This document shows, in pieces, positions 16,813-25,318 of a DNA stretch of 50,087 nucleotides; position 1 is the first letter of the stretch; every line of letters starts with the position of its first letter. The notes under the pieces were generated by a model. That model was not told where the DNA came from and did no database searches. It saw only the letters and a program-made list of their open reading frames with translations. This DNA comes from DASTBU01 sp035711845 (GTDB lineage Bacteria; Acidobacteriota; Vicinamibacteria; Vicinamibacterales; 2-12-FULL-66-21): assembly GCA_035711845.1 (NCBI GenBank), contig DASTBU010000179.1, positions 1-50,087 of the forward strand. Reading direction: 5' to 3'. A program made the translations under genes and the position numbers.

Positions 16813-18954
16813 ATGAAGGCTACGGCGGTCAGCAACGGGAAAGCCACGAAGGCGCAGTGGGAATCCGCCGGCCTGCACGGCCTGTCGCGCGAGGACCTGC
16901 TGGGCGCGTACCGGACGATGGTGCTGTCGCGGCGCATCGACGACAAGGAGATCCAGCTCAAGAACCAGAGCCTCATCTTCTTCCAGATCAGCGGTGCAGG
17001 GCACGAAGCCGTCCTCGTGGCGGCAGGCATGGTACTGAAGCCGGGGCACGACTGGTTCTATCCCTACTACCGCGACCGCGCGTTGTGCCTCGCGCTGGGC
17101 GTGACGCCGTTCGAAATGTTCCTGAGCGCAGTGGCCGCGAAGGACGACCCCAGCTCCGGCGGCCGCCAGATGCCTTCGCACTGGGGCCACAAGCGCCTGA
17201 ACATCGTGTCCCAGTCGAGCCCGACCGGCACCCAGTGCCTCCAGGCGGTTGGCTGCGCCGAAGCCGGCCGCCTGTACGAGCAGGTCACGGCGATCGCGGG
17301 GCGCGAGCACCGGTTCCGCCGCGACGAAGTGACCTACGTCTCCATCGGAGAAGGCACATCCAGCGAGGGAGAGTTCTGGGAATCCCTCAATTCAGCGTGC
17401 ATCGGCCAACTGCCCGTCGTCTACCTGATTGAAGACAACGGATACGCCATCTCTGTTCCCGTTGAGGTGCAGACCGCGGGGGGGGATATTTCGAAGCTCG
17501 TCTCGTCATTCCCTGGCCTCTATGTCCAGAGCATCGATGGCACAGACTTCCTCGCGAGCTATCGAGCAGTTGCCGACGCGGTCGCGTACGCGCGTGAGCG
17601 GCAGGGCCCTTCCCTGATCCACGCCCGCGTCATTCGTCCCTACTCGCATTCGCTGTCAGACGACGAGAAGCTGTACAAAACGGCGGACGAACGATCGTCC
17701 GAAGCGAAGAGGGACCCGATCATCCGGATGGCGGCGCTCCTCGCGGCGCAGGGCCTTGCAGAAGACGAGCTCGCGGCGATCGTCACGGACGTGGATCGGG
17801 AGATCAACGAAGCCGCCGAGCGCGCTGTCCAGTCCCCGAGACCCGCCCCCGACACGGCGACGGTGTACGTGTACTCCCCGGACGTCGATCCATCGTCGAG
17901 CGCGTTCGAGACGGCCCCCGCGCCGGAGGGCAAGCCCGACACGATGGTGGCGGCGATCAACCGCACCCTCAAGGACGAGATGGGCCGCGATCCGCGAATC
18001 GTGGCGTTCGGCGAGGACGTCGCGGACTGCAGCCGGGAAACCTCGCTCGACCAGATCCCGGGCAAGGGGGGCGTCTTCAAGGTCACCCACGGCCTCCAGC
18101 GCACCTACGGCGGCACGCGCGTGTTCAACACTCCGCTCGCCGAGGCCAACATCGTCGGCCGTGCCATCGGCATGGCGACGCGCGGCCTCAAGCCCGTCGT
18201 CGAGATTCAGTTCTTCGACTACATCTGGCCGGCGATGATGCAGATCCGCAACGAGCTGTCCATGATGCGGTACCGATCGAACAACGCGTTCGCAGCGCCC
18301 GTGGTCATCCGCACGGCTATCGGCGGCTACCTGCGGGGCGGCGCCCCCTATCACAGCCAGTCGGGCGAGAGCATCTTCGCGCACTGCCCCGGGCTTCGAA
18401 TCGTATTCCCCTCGAATGCCCAGGATGCGGCGGGGCTGCTGAGGACGGCCATCCGTTGCGACGACCCGGTGATGTTCCTGGAGCACAAGCACCTCTACCG
18501 TCAGACCTACAACAAGGGGGAATACACGGGCCCCGACTACATGGTGCCGTTCGGCAAGTCGGCGATGCGCCGCGACGGCACCGATGCCGTCGTGATCACC
18601 TGGGGAGCGCTCGTCCAGCGCTCGCTCCTGGCGGCGCAGCAGGCGGAGAAGGACGGCGTCAGCGTCATGGTGATCGATCTTCGGACCATCCTGCCGTACG
18701 ACTGGGACGGCATCGTCCGCGCCGTAACGAAGACGAACCGGGTGATCATCGCGCACGAAGATCAGCTCACCTGCGGGTTCGGCGCGGAGCTGGCTGCGCG
18801 CATCGCCGACGAGCTGTTCGAGCATCTCGATGCACCGGTACGGCGTGTTGCTGCGATCGACACCCCGGTCGCCTACTGCCCCGACCTCGAAGAGGTGATC
18901 CTGCCGCAGGCCGGGAACGTGCTGAAAGCCATCAGGGACATCGCCGCGTACTGA
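16813..18954 (+). CDS. fused alpha/beta 2-oxo acid dehydrogenase E1 (branched-chain type)
   Basis: 713 residues joining the two E1 subunits that are separate in many bacteria. Residues 1 to about 350 are the alpha part with the thiamine diphosphate motif GEGTSSEGEF...EDNGYAI; residues about 375-713 are the beta part (VAFGEDVAD, FNTPLAEANIVG, FFDYIWPAMMQI, HSQSGES). The enzyme decarboxylates 2-oxo acids and passes the acyl group to an E2 lipoyl protein; similarity of motifs is closest to branched-chain (2-oxoisovalerate) E1. No E2 or E3 gene is nearby. Start ATG 16813 is chosen because the preceding open frame has no family features. Confidence 0.85.
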   Translation: MKATAVSNGKATKAQWESAGLHGLSREDLLGAYRTMVLSRRIDDKEIQLKNQSLIFFQISGAGHEAVLVAAGMVLKPGHDWFYPYYRDRALCLALGVTPFEMFLSAVAAKDDPSSGGRQMPSHWGHKRLNIVSQSSPTGTQCLQAVGCAEAGRLYEQVTAIAGREHRFRRDEVTYVSIGEGTSSEGEFWESLNSACIGQLPVVYLIEDNGYAISVPVEVQTAGGDISKLVSSFPGLYVQSIDGTDFLASYRAVADAVAYARERQGPSLIHARVIRPYSHSLSDDEKLYKTADERSSEAKRDPIIRMAALLAAQGLAEDELAAIVTDVDREINEAAERAVQSPRPAPDTATVYVYSPDVDPSSSAFETAPAPEGKPDTMVAAINRTLKDEMGRDPRIVAFGEDVADCSRETSLDQIPGKGGVFKVTHGLQRTYGGTRVFNTPLAEANIVGRAIGMATRGLKPVVEIQFFDYIWPAMMQIRNELSMMRYRSNNAFAAPVVIRTAIGGYLRGGAPYHSQSGESIFAHCPGLRIVFPSNAQDAAGLLRTAIRCDDPVMFLEHKHLYRQTYNKGEYTGPDYMVPFGKSAMRRDGTDAVVITWGALVQRSLLAAQQAEKDGVSVMVIDLRTILPYDWDGIVRAVTKTNRVIIAHEDQLTCGFGAELAARIADELFEHLDAPVRRVAAIDTPVAYCPDLEEVILPQAGNVLKAIRDIAAY

Positions 18955-18979
18955 CATCCTCCACCGCAGAGGCTGTTCG

Positions 18980-19972
18980 ATGCTCCGCCTGATGACCGCT
19001 GCGATCCTCGGCGCCCTGATCGGCTGGCTTCCCGTTGAAACGCTCAAGCCTGTGGCCGCGCTGCCCGCGCACCTCGCGGGCCAGATCGAGGAGATGACCG
19101 CGTGCGAGCAGGGCGCCGACGGGCAATACTTCATCTTCGATCGCCGCTCCCACACCGTCTTCACCGCATCGCGGTCGCGCGATCAGATTCGCCGGCTCCT
19201 GCAGATCGGGGCCGAACCCGGACGCATCCTTCGCCCCACGGCGTTCGACGTGGCCGACGACGGCACGTTCGTCGTGGCCGACGCGCCTGGCTGGCGCGGC
19301 CGTGTGCAGAGCTTTCATGGCAGCGGTGCAAGCCTCGCGGGCTTTACGCTGCCCGGGCGTGAAGCCCCACTCGTGGTCCTCGGCGGCGCCGTCCTCAGCG
19401 GCATCGGGACGCTCGTGTACACCGGGCGATCCGTGCTGATCAGCCAGCCGGAAAGCGGCGCGCTCGTTACCGAGTACGCGATGGATGGCGACGTGCTGCG
19501 CACCTTCGGCACGCTCCGTCTGACGGGCCACGAGGACGACCCGGAGCTGCATCGTGCGCTCAACGCAGGAATGGTGGTTGTGAACCCTGAAGGGGGCTTC
19601 TACTTCGTGTTTCTGGCTGGCACTCCGCTGTTCCGTAAGTACGACGCGAATGGCCTCCTGATGTTCGAGCGCCACGTCGAAGGCGTCGAGGTGGACGACT
19701 ACGTGCTGTCCCTCCCGACGGAGTGGCCGCGGAGGACGTCTGCCGAGGGCCGCGAACTCCCGGTTGTCCGGCCAGGTGTGCGAGCCGCAGCCGCCGATAA
19801 GGAAGGCAGCCTGTGGGTGTCACTCGCGACACCATTCACGTACGTCTACGACAGGCGCGGCGACAAGCGTCGCACGATCCAGTTCCGCGGGGCCGGGATC
19901 ATCTCGCCGACCGCGCTGTCCTTCACCCGCGAGGGTCGGGTGCTGGTCACGCCGGGCTGCTATTCGTTCTGA
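18980..19972 (+). CDS. exported beta-propeller-like protein of unknown function
   Basis: 330 residues. The N-terminal segment (LMTAAILGALIGWL) looks like a signal peptide or anchor. The rest is strand-rich with recurring short blade-like stretches such as ADGQYFIFDRRSHTVF, ADDGTFVVADAP and DKEGSLWVSLATPFTYVYDRRG, in the style of NHL/six-bladed propellers. No catalytic motif stands out. It begins 25 bases after the E1 stop. Its last 13 bases overlap the 3' end of the convergent lipid kinase gene. Confidence 0.55.
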   Translation: MLRLMTAAILGALIGWLPVETLKPVAALPAHLAGQIEEMTACEQGADGQYFIFDRRSHTVFTASRSRDQIRRLLQIGAEPGRILRPTAFDVADDGTFVVADAPGWRGRVQSFHGSGASLAGFTLPGREAPLVVLGGAVLSGIGTLVYTGRSVLISQPESGALVTEYAMDGDVLRTFGTLRLTGHEDDPELHRALNAGMVVVNPEGGFYFVFLAGTPLFRKYDANGLLMFERHVEGVEVDDYVLSLPTEWPRRTSAEGRELPVVRPGVRAAAADKEGSLWVSLATPFTYVYDRRGDKRRTIQFRGAGIISPTALSFTREGRVLVTPGCYSF

Positions 19973-20907
19973 GCCGTGGACTCGGGAGCGCCAGCAAACG
20001 GCGGATTGGCTCCGATGAAGCGCCCGGCGCGTGGCAGGATCTCGTATTCGCAGCGGCTGGCTTCGAGTACTTCGCCGTCGGTGTTCACCAGGATCGGCCG
20101 GTCGAGCTCAATGGTCGCGCGCGACGCGCGAAGATAGCGGACCCTGGGATCCTCGATGTGATCGCCGCCGGCCACGCGCCTCAGGAGGGCCACGAACTCC
20201 AGCGTCGGCATCGCGTCGATGAGGCAGAGATCCAGCAACCCATCGTCGATGATCGCGTACGGTGCGATTAGACGTCCGCCGCCGATCATGCGCGAGTTGC
20301 AGACGGCGAACGCGTAGACGTCCGTCGTCACGTGCTCGCCACCGGGCTCGGCGTGCAGAGTCACACCCACGGGCTCGAAGTCCAGCAGGGTCTGTGCGCC
20401 GCCGACCAGATAGGCCAGCCGTCCGGCGATGGACTTCATCTGCGGCGTCACCGCCTCGGAGACCTCCGCGATGAACCCGCCGCCGGAAACATTCACGAAA
20501 TAGCGCTTGTTGAGCCGACCGATATCCACGGCCACGCTCCCGACGCCCGTGAGAATCCCGATTGCCCGATCTACATCGGTCGGCAGTCCCAGCGCCTGCG
20601 CAAAGTCGTTGCCCGTTCCGAGCGGGATCAGGCCGAATGTGATCCGCTTCAAACCTCCGGGAACCGACGCAACGCCATTCACGGCTTCGTTGAGCGTGCC
20701 GTCCCCGCCGCCTACGAAGAGGACGTCGCAGCCGTCCTCCACCGCGCGGCGCGCGGCAGCCTCGCAGTCTCCCGAGCCGAGGCTGAGGACGATCTCGATC
20801 GGACCGAAGCGCTGCGACAGCTTTTCGTTGAGCAAGGCGGCGTTGGCGAGCGCCTGGTCGCTTCCGGCGGCGGGGTTCAGGATCAGCCGGGCGCGTGTCG
20901 CGCTCAC
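19960..20907 (-). CDS. diacylglycerol/lipid kinase family protein (YegS/DagK-like)
   Basis: 315 residues. The nucleotide-binding loop FVGGGDGTLNEAVNG is at about residues 63-77, followed by GLIPLGTGNDFAQALGLP, both diagnostic of the DAGK catalytic family. The C-terminal beta-sandwich (VNVSGGGFIAEVSE, GGGRLIAPYAIIDDGLLDL) completes the fold. It phosphorylates a lipid such as diacylglycerol. The GTG start (20907-20905) overlaps the gvpK stop as GTGA, so it is the last cistron of the gas vesicle operon. Its role there is unclear; it may only be a co-transcribed passenger. Confidence 0.88.
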   Translation of the reverse strand: MSATRARLILNPAAGSDQALANAALLNEKLSQRFGPIEIVLSLGSGDCEAAARRAVEDGCDVLFVGGGDGTLNEAVNGVASVPGGLKRITFGLIPLGTGNDFAQALGLPTDVDRAIGILTGVGSVAVDIGRLNKRYFVNVSGGGFIAEVSEAVTPQMKSIAGRLAYLVGGAQTLLDFEPVGVTLHAEPGGEHVTTDVYAFAVCNSRMIGGGRLIAPYAIIDDGLLDLCLIDAMPTLEFVALLRRVAGGDHIEDPRVRYLRASRATIELDRPILVNTDGEVLEASRCEYEILPRAGRFIGANPPFAGAPESTAQNE

Positions 20908-21335
20908 AGCAGCCTCCCGATAGGCCCGAGGTCGAGATTCAGGTCCTCCGGATCGAGCTCGAACTGCTCGGCCAGCTCGCGAATGGTCTCCTCCAGGCGC
21001 ATCAGGGCGAGCCCGATCGCTTCGGTCTCCGAGGGCGTCAGCGTGCGGGCCTCCATGCGTCGGATCGCCTGCCGCTCGAGCAGCTGACGAATCAGTTCGA
21101 CCAGCGTCAGAACCAGCTTCAGGACGGAACGCTTCACGTCCTCGGGATCGGCGTTCCATCGTGGAGCCCTCGCGCTGCCGGCCATCCGCGCGAGATCCGC
21201 GCGGAGCGACTCGAGCTCCCGGAGATCGGCGGGCGCCGCGCCGGCCTGTCCTGGCCGCCGCGAGACTCCGCGCCTGGTCGCGGGTTTCCGGACGCGTCGC
21301 TTCCGTGCCCTTTTCGGTGAACGTGTCCGCTTCAT
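20904..21335 (-). CDS. gvpK: gas vesicle protein GvpK
   Basis: 143 residues. The conserved GvpK block runs from about residue 60: DPEDVKRSVLKLVLTLVELI, then LLERQAIRRMEA, ALMRLEETIRELAEQFEL and the C-terminal DPEDLNLDLGPIGRLL. The N-terminal 50 residues are very basic. GvpK is an accessory protein needed for gas vesicle formation in other organisms. The ATG at 21335 overlaps the GvpF/L-1 stop as ATGA, and the 3' end overlaps the lipid kinase start. Confidence 0.9.
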   Translation of the reverse strand: MKRTRSPKRARKRRVRKPATRRGVSRRPGQAGAAPADLRELESLRADLARMAGSARAPRWNADPEDVKRSVLKLVLTLVELIRQLLERQAIRRMEARTLTPSETEAIGLALMRLEETIRELAEQFELDPEDLNLDLGPIGRLL

Positions 21336-22024
21336 GGCAACAGGGCCGGCACGAATGCGAAGGGGGGCCATGGCCCCGAGACAACGATCTGGCCGGTGGA
21401 CTGCTGCTTTGCGAGCGCCCGCCGAACCAGGGATTTGTACTCAGCTGCGCGACTGCGCTGAATCAGGTGATGGACGGTTGCCTGTACCAGGCCACGTCCT
21501 GCCTCGACGCGCTCACGCTGCACGAGTGGTCTGACCGCGCGCCGGATGGCTGCGCCCGCAACCGGAAGACGAGCGCGCGCGGCCTCCCGCCGACCCTGCA
21601 GGTAATCGGTGCCAGTACGCGGAGGGCGGACTGAACGCCGGTCTGCCATCGGGCCGGGCCCGAAGACCCGGAGCGTCATCTGGGCCCGCCCTCGAACCGC
21701 CTCGAATGCCCTGTGAATCCGCTGCCGCCGGGCGGTCACGATGCGCGCGAGCTCGAGCCTGTCCACCACCGCGCCGAAGCGGGCTGGCAGGGTCGCGTCG
21801 AAGCGGTGCGCGAGCACGACGGCGACGCGATGCTGCGACCGAAGCGACTGCTCCGACAGCTCGGGCGGCTCGTCAATCTCTTCGATGGCCGCCCACACCC
21901 CGCCAACCTCGATCAGGTCGATGCGATGCCCATCCACATGGAAGCTCGGTGGCAGCCTCGAGCCGCCAGGCCGGGCGCTCGGCCCCCGGAAATCGATGAG
22001 GGCGTACACGTACGTCGCGCTCAT
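21332..22024 (-). CDS. gas vesicle protein GvpF/L family (copy 1)
   Basis: 230 residues, first of three GvpF/L paralogues in this operon. Hallmarks: N-terminal MSATYVYALIDF, LPARFGAVV in the middle, and the C-terminal signature SGPWPPFAFVP. ATG 22024 overlaps the upstream GvpA-like stop as ATGA. GvpF and GvpL are accessory proteins thought to bind GvpA during assembly. Much of the centre is Arg-rich and less conserved than copy 3. Confidence 0.88.
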   Translation of the reverse strand: MSATYVYALIDFRGPSARPGGSRLPPSFHVDGHRIDLIEVGGVWAAIEEIDEPPELSEQSLRSQHRVAVVLAHRFDATLPARFGAVVDRLELARIVTARRQRIHRAFEAVRGRAQMTLRVFGPGPMADRRSVRPPRTGTDYLQGRREAARARLPVAGAAIRRAVRPLVQRERVEAGRGLVQATVHHLIQRSRAAEYKSLVRRALAKQQSTGQIVVSGPWPPFAFVPALLP

Positions 22025-22320
22025 CGTTGTCGAACGCGCGGGAGGATCCGATCGGCCGCGCACACCAGCGCCGAGAGACGCACGTACACGAGATCCACGT
22101 CCGCGAGCGCCAGTATCACATCAGCGTTCAGCACGACACCCTTGTTGAGCAGGTTGTCGATCACATCGAGAAGCGAGGCCGTGTGCTCTTCGACGATGTG
22201 AGCAATGCGAGGACGTGGACGTCCTCTGCGCGGGGATCGCAGCCGGACATTCGCATTCGATGAGACGCGCGAGGAGGCCGCACTCGCTTTGGGTACGGTG
22301 CTAGACCGGCGCCGCCTCAC
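22021..22320 (-). CDS. GvpA-family paralogue with Arg-rich N-terminal extension
   Basis: 99 residues. The GvpA/J/M-family core occupies about residues 45-95: ASLLDVIDNLLNKGVVLNAD, VILALADVDLVYVRLSAL. It resembles GvpM/GvpS-type minor structural proteins more than the main shell protein. The first 45 residues are dominated by Arg and Ser with no family match. The GTG start at 22320 overlaps the GvpF/L-2 stop as GTGA; an earlier start would lie inside that gene. Likely a minor shell or nucleation component; the exact Gvp letter is uncertain. Confidence 0.8.
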   Translation of the reverse strand: MRRRRSSTVPKASAASSRVSSNANVRLRSPRRGRPRPRIAHIVEEHTASLLDVIDNLLNKGVVLNADVILALADVDLVYVRLSALVCAADRILPRVRQR

Positions 22321-23093
22321 GTCCGTCGCTCTCCGCCGTCGATGAAGTTGTACGCGGGCCACGGCCCGCTCAGCGCGAGATCGCCGCCCGCTGTCCGGCA
22401 GCGCCGCGCAGCCTGCCTCGCCGCCGCCTTGAACCGCGCACTCCCGCTCCGCGGAACGAGAAAGGCCGCCTCGAGGAGAGGGGGGGGCGCGGCCGCGTCG
22501 GGAGGGAGCCGTCGCTTCGCCTGCTTGGACACACGGCCGAGCTGCAACAGCACTCCTTCGGCTTCGGCATGCAACCTCGCCGACAGGTCCCGCTCATCGT
22601 CACGTGCCCGCTTCTTCGCCGCGAGGAAATCCACTCCAGTACGTATCGGCCGGGTCCGTGTCTGTTGCTGCGGCGTCCCTGCACTTCGCGTGACGCGCAC
22701 GCCCCATTCCTGGCAATCCTTGATCCGCTTGATAACGGCCGACAGCTGACGCCGCCGCGAGCGCATTTCCTCGACCGCGCGCTCCGGCTCGGAAAACATC
22801 GTGAAGAGTTTCATCGGGACGACCGTGGCGCCGCCAATCTTCCCGATGTGTTCGACCACCGCCTCGTGGCCCAGCGCGATGTTCGCAACCCACTCCAAAT
22901 CATGCAGCCGGCGCTCGATCTGCTCGGGCCCGTAGACATCGAGCGGCACGGTGGAGACGGCGATCGACAGGCCGTCCGAAATGTCGAGCAGAGCCGGTCG
23001 CGACGATCCAGGAACGCCGGGCGGCATGCGGCGCACCCCGACAGGGCCACCCCGGTGGACGACACAGTAGACATATGTGGCGCTGGCTGCCAT
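22317..23093 (-). CDS. gas vesicle protein GvpF/L family (copy 2)
   Basis: 258 residues. N-terminal ATYVYCVVHRGG, central VVPMKLFTMF (family LPMRFGTVF position), WGVRV, GVDFLAAKK and the C-terminal LSGPWPAYNFIDG are all GvpF/L hallmarks. It follows the tandem ATPase gene after a 242-base gap, the largest in the operon, and could have its own promoter (see 23109-23114). Its stop overlaps the next start. Confidence 0.88.
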   Translation of the reverse strand: MAASATYVYCVVHRGGPVGVRRMPPGVPGSSRPALLDISDGLSIAVSTVPLDVYGPEQIERRLHDLEWVANIALGHEAVVEHIGKIGGATVVPMKLFTMFSEPERAVEEMRSRRRQLSAVIKRIKDCQEWGVRVTRSAGTPQQQTRTRPIRTGVDFLAAKKRARDDERDLSARLHAEAEGVLLQLGRVSKQAKRRLPPDAAAPPPLLEAAFLVPRSGSARFKAAARQAARRCRTAGGDLALSGPWPAYNFIDGGERRT

Positions 23094-23335
23094 GTGGTCA
23101 GGATCTCGATGATATCCCAGTGCGCGGCCTTGCCGGCGCCCGTGCGAGCAAGACGCTGACTACTTCGAGAGATGCCGTCGCAAGCGGAAGGTGATCAACT
23201 ACACCAGGTCGCACGTAACGGATTCCTTGGACGGGCCAAGTGCTCAACCTCGCGTCGGAGGACCCATGGCCAGAGTGACGCGGCTCACGATGAATGCGTA
23301 TCGATCAATTCCTGCGCCCAGGCAGGCGGAGGTCG
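23094..23335. other. spacer in gas vesicle operon
   Basis: 242 bases between the ATPase stop and the GvpF/L-2 start, unusual in an otherwise tightly packed operon. I see no family-like ORF on the minus strand. On the plus strand a short Arg/Pro-rich frame exists but runs into the ATPase gene and looks like a shadow. Confidence 0.5.
23109..23114 (-). promoter_or_regulatory. possible internal -10 before GvpF/L-2
   Basis: TATCAT on the minus strand, 15 bases before the GvpF/L-2 ATG at 23093. No -35 match at proper spacing was found, so this is weak. Confidence 0.25.
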
Positions 23336-25318
23336 TCACAGGGCGCGCCATCGACGTCTCCAGGCGCCGAGAGCTCGAACGCCCGCCGGTGGCGGCACCG
23401 CCGCAGGCGCCCCGATGACGGCGACCTGCCCGGAGCGCGCCCGGGCAAGCTGAATCAGCGATTCTGTTTCCCGGAGCTCCTGGCGGGTGCTCGCCCGGCA
23501 GCGCGTGCAGTCGCCCCCGCCGACCGCATTCACGATGACGGCCGGCACTGAGATCTCGAGGCGGTGTAATGTGCCAAGGAGACGCGCGGTCTCATGACGC
23601 GGCAGCGCCGCCGCTCTCGTCACCACCACGAGCTGCGCTTCCATCGGGTTTGCGAGCATGGCTCGCAGCCTCCCCAACCCGCGGGACAGCTGCAGGAGCG
23701 CAGCGCCGAGATCGCCGAGTCCCGCGAGAGGCTGGTACTTCAGCAGGATTCTCATCAGCGCCTTTGTCCAGCCCTGCACGGTCTCCGGCATCTGGAGGAG
23801 CCGCACGGCGTGCCCGGTCGGTGCCGTGTCCATCACGACGACGTCATACCTTCGTGGCGACCTGGCGTCGCCCAGCAGATCGACGAGCTCCAGCACGGCG
23901 GCCAGCTCGTCCAGCCCCGGCGGCGCGAAATCGAAGAGATCGCGCATCACCCTCCGATCGTGGGTCGCGTCGATGGCCGATCCTCGGAGGATTCGGTCGA
24001 ACATCTTGTCTACCGACGCCGTGTAGCGCGTGCGGATGGGTTCGAGCGCGCCAGCGGGATCCAGCTCGCGAACGTCGAGATTTCCCAGTCCGGCCACCCG
24101 GCGTGGCGGGTCGCCGACGCGAGCCTCCAGCACGTCCGCCAGCGAGTGCGCGGGATCGGCCGAAACGAGCAGGAACCGACGCTTGGGTTGGGTCTCCGCG
24201 AGATGCAGGGCCGACGCGGCGGCGCACGTCGTTTTGCCCACGCCGCCTTTGCCGGCGAACATCAGCAGTTTCACCGCCGCGAGTTGCGCCGGTTGCTGGA
24301 AGGTTGCGGGCAGAGCGGCGATCCGACGCCGAGCCGGACGCCCCGCCGCGAGCGGGCGGCGCGGGAGGGTCGCCGGTTTGCGCAAGTCCGCCGCAACGCC
24401 GCGGAGGGCGCGCACTCCGGCGGGCTCGGTCTGCCGGGCGCCGACAATGGCGAGCCGGGGCAGCGCGCTCCTGGAGGTGCGGGCAACCGACGCGAGCCCC
24501 CGTGCAAGCGACGAGATCGCCTGCCGCTCGATGGAGCGCCGACCGTCGCACCAGTCGCACTTCTGCGGGGGTGGTGCGGTGAGGCGATTCATGACGACCG
24601 CGGCGATCGGTATGCGCATCGACAGGAGGCTGCGCGCGGCGTCGAGCGTTTCTTCGACAGCCAGCTTCTCAGGCAGCGAGACCAGCGTGACGTCCGTCAG
24701 TTCTGGATCCCTGAGAAGGGTCGTGAGCGCCTGCGCATCTTCCTGAAGATCGCGGATCATCTCGTCGGCTTCGTCTTCGATCGTTGCGCCGCGGAGCGCT
24801 TCGACCATCGCTCGGTGCTTCGCCTGCATGTGATCGAACGCGAGCGCGACAGCACTCAAGGCGTCCGGCATCGCCAGCATCCGCAGCGTGTGACCCGTCG
24901 GTGCGGTGTCCACCACGATGACGTCGTAGGCCGGAGATCGTCCGTACCGGAGTATCTCGAGCAGGGCGGCGAGCTCGTCGATGCCGGGAAGAGACTGTCG
25001 AAGGAGTTCCTGGACGTCCGTCTCATCGAGCCAGGTCCCACGGAGCGCAATGGTTTCGAGAACAGGGCGGCGGGGGCGAAGCCAGCGTTCCAGCGCGCGC
25101 ATCGGGCTGATTTCGAGCGCGTGCAGGGTGCCCCGGGGAAGCGGAACGGGCCTTGGGGCGCCGGTAAGCCGAAGGCCCAAGGCGTCTCCGAGCGACGGTG
25201 CAGGGTCGGTCGAAATCACCAGGGTCCGCACCCCGCGCCCCGCATCGTCGAGCGCCTGCGCAGCCGCGCAGGTCGTCTTGCCGACGCCGCCCTTACCTCC
25301 GACGAGTCGGTAGCGCGT
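23336..25318 (-). CDS. tandem Get3/ArsA-type ATPase in gas vesicle operon
   Basis: 660 residues in two homologous ATPase halves. Half 1: deviant Walker A GGKGGVGKTT (residues 6-15), ISTDPAPSLGDALG, switch II VDTAPTGHT, and CDWC near residue 253. Half 2: FAGKGGVGKTT near residue 355, SADPAHSLADVLE, MDTAPTGHA and CTRC near residue 602. Get3 dimers bind zinc through CxxC and carry hydrophobic membrane proteins; here both halves are in one chain. No arsenic genes are nearby. The P-loop of half 1 lies upstream of every ATG, GTG or TTG in frame; ACG 25318 has GAGGGGG 6 bases upstream and is my chosen start. If translation began at GTG 25231 the first P-loop would be lost. Overlaps gvpG by 26 bases. 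Confidence 0.85.
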   Translation of the reverse strand, partial: TRYRLVGGKGGVGKTTCAAAQALDDAGRGVRTLVISTDPAPSLGDALGLRLTGAPRPVPLPRGTLHALEISPMRALERWLRPRRPVLETIALRGTWLDETDVQELLRQSLPGIDELAALLEILRYGRSPAYDVIVVDTAPTGHTLRMLAMPDALSAVALAFDHMQAKHRAMVEALRGATIEDEADEMIRDLQEDAQALTTLLRDPELTDVTLVSLPEKLAVEETLDAARSLLSMRIPIAAVVMNRLTAPPPQKCDWCDGRRSIERQAISSLARGLASVARTSRSALPRLAIVGARQTEPAGVRALRGVAADLRKPATLPRRPLAAGRPARRRIAALPATFQQPAQLAAVKLLMFAGKGGVGKTTCAAASALHLAETQPKRRFLLVSADPAHSLADVLEARVGDPPRRVAGLGNLDVRELDPAGALEPIRTRYTASVDKMFDRILRGSAIDATHDRRVMRDLFDFAPPGLDELAAVLELVDLLGDARSPRRYDVVVMDTAPTGHAVRLLQMPETVQGWTKALMRILLKYQPLAGLGDLGAALLQLSRGLGRLRAMLANPMEAQLVVVTRAAALPRHETARLLGTLHRLEISVPAVIVNAVGGGDCTRCRASTRQELRETESLIQLARARSGQVAVIGAPAAVPPPAGVRALGAWRRRWRAL

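Noticed and set aside
23191..23418. Small plus-strand frame in the gap of the gvp operon
   Set aside because: No family likeness, overlaps the ATPase gene end on the opposite strand, and is Arg/Pro-rich as expected by chance.
23336..25318. ArsA arsenite pump ATPase
   Set aside because: No arsB, arsR, arsD or arsC nearby; the CxxC motifs and gas vesicle setting favour a Get3-like role.
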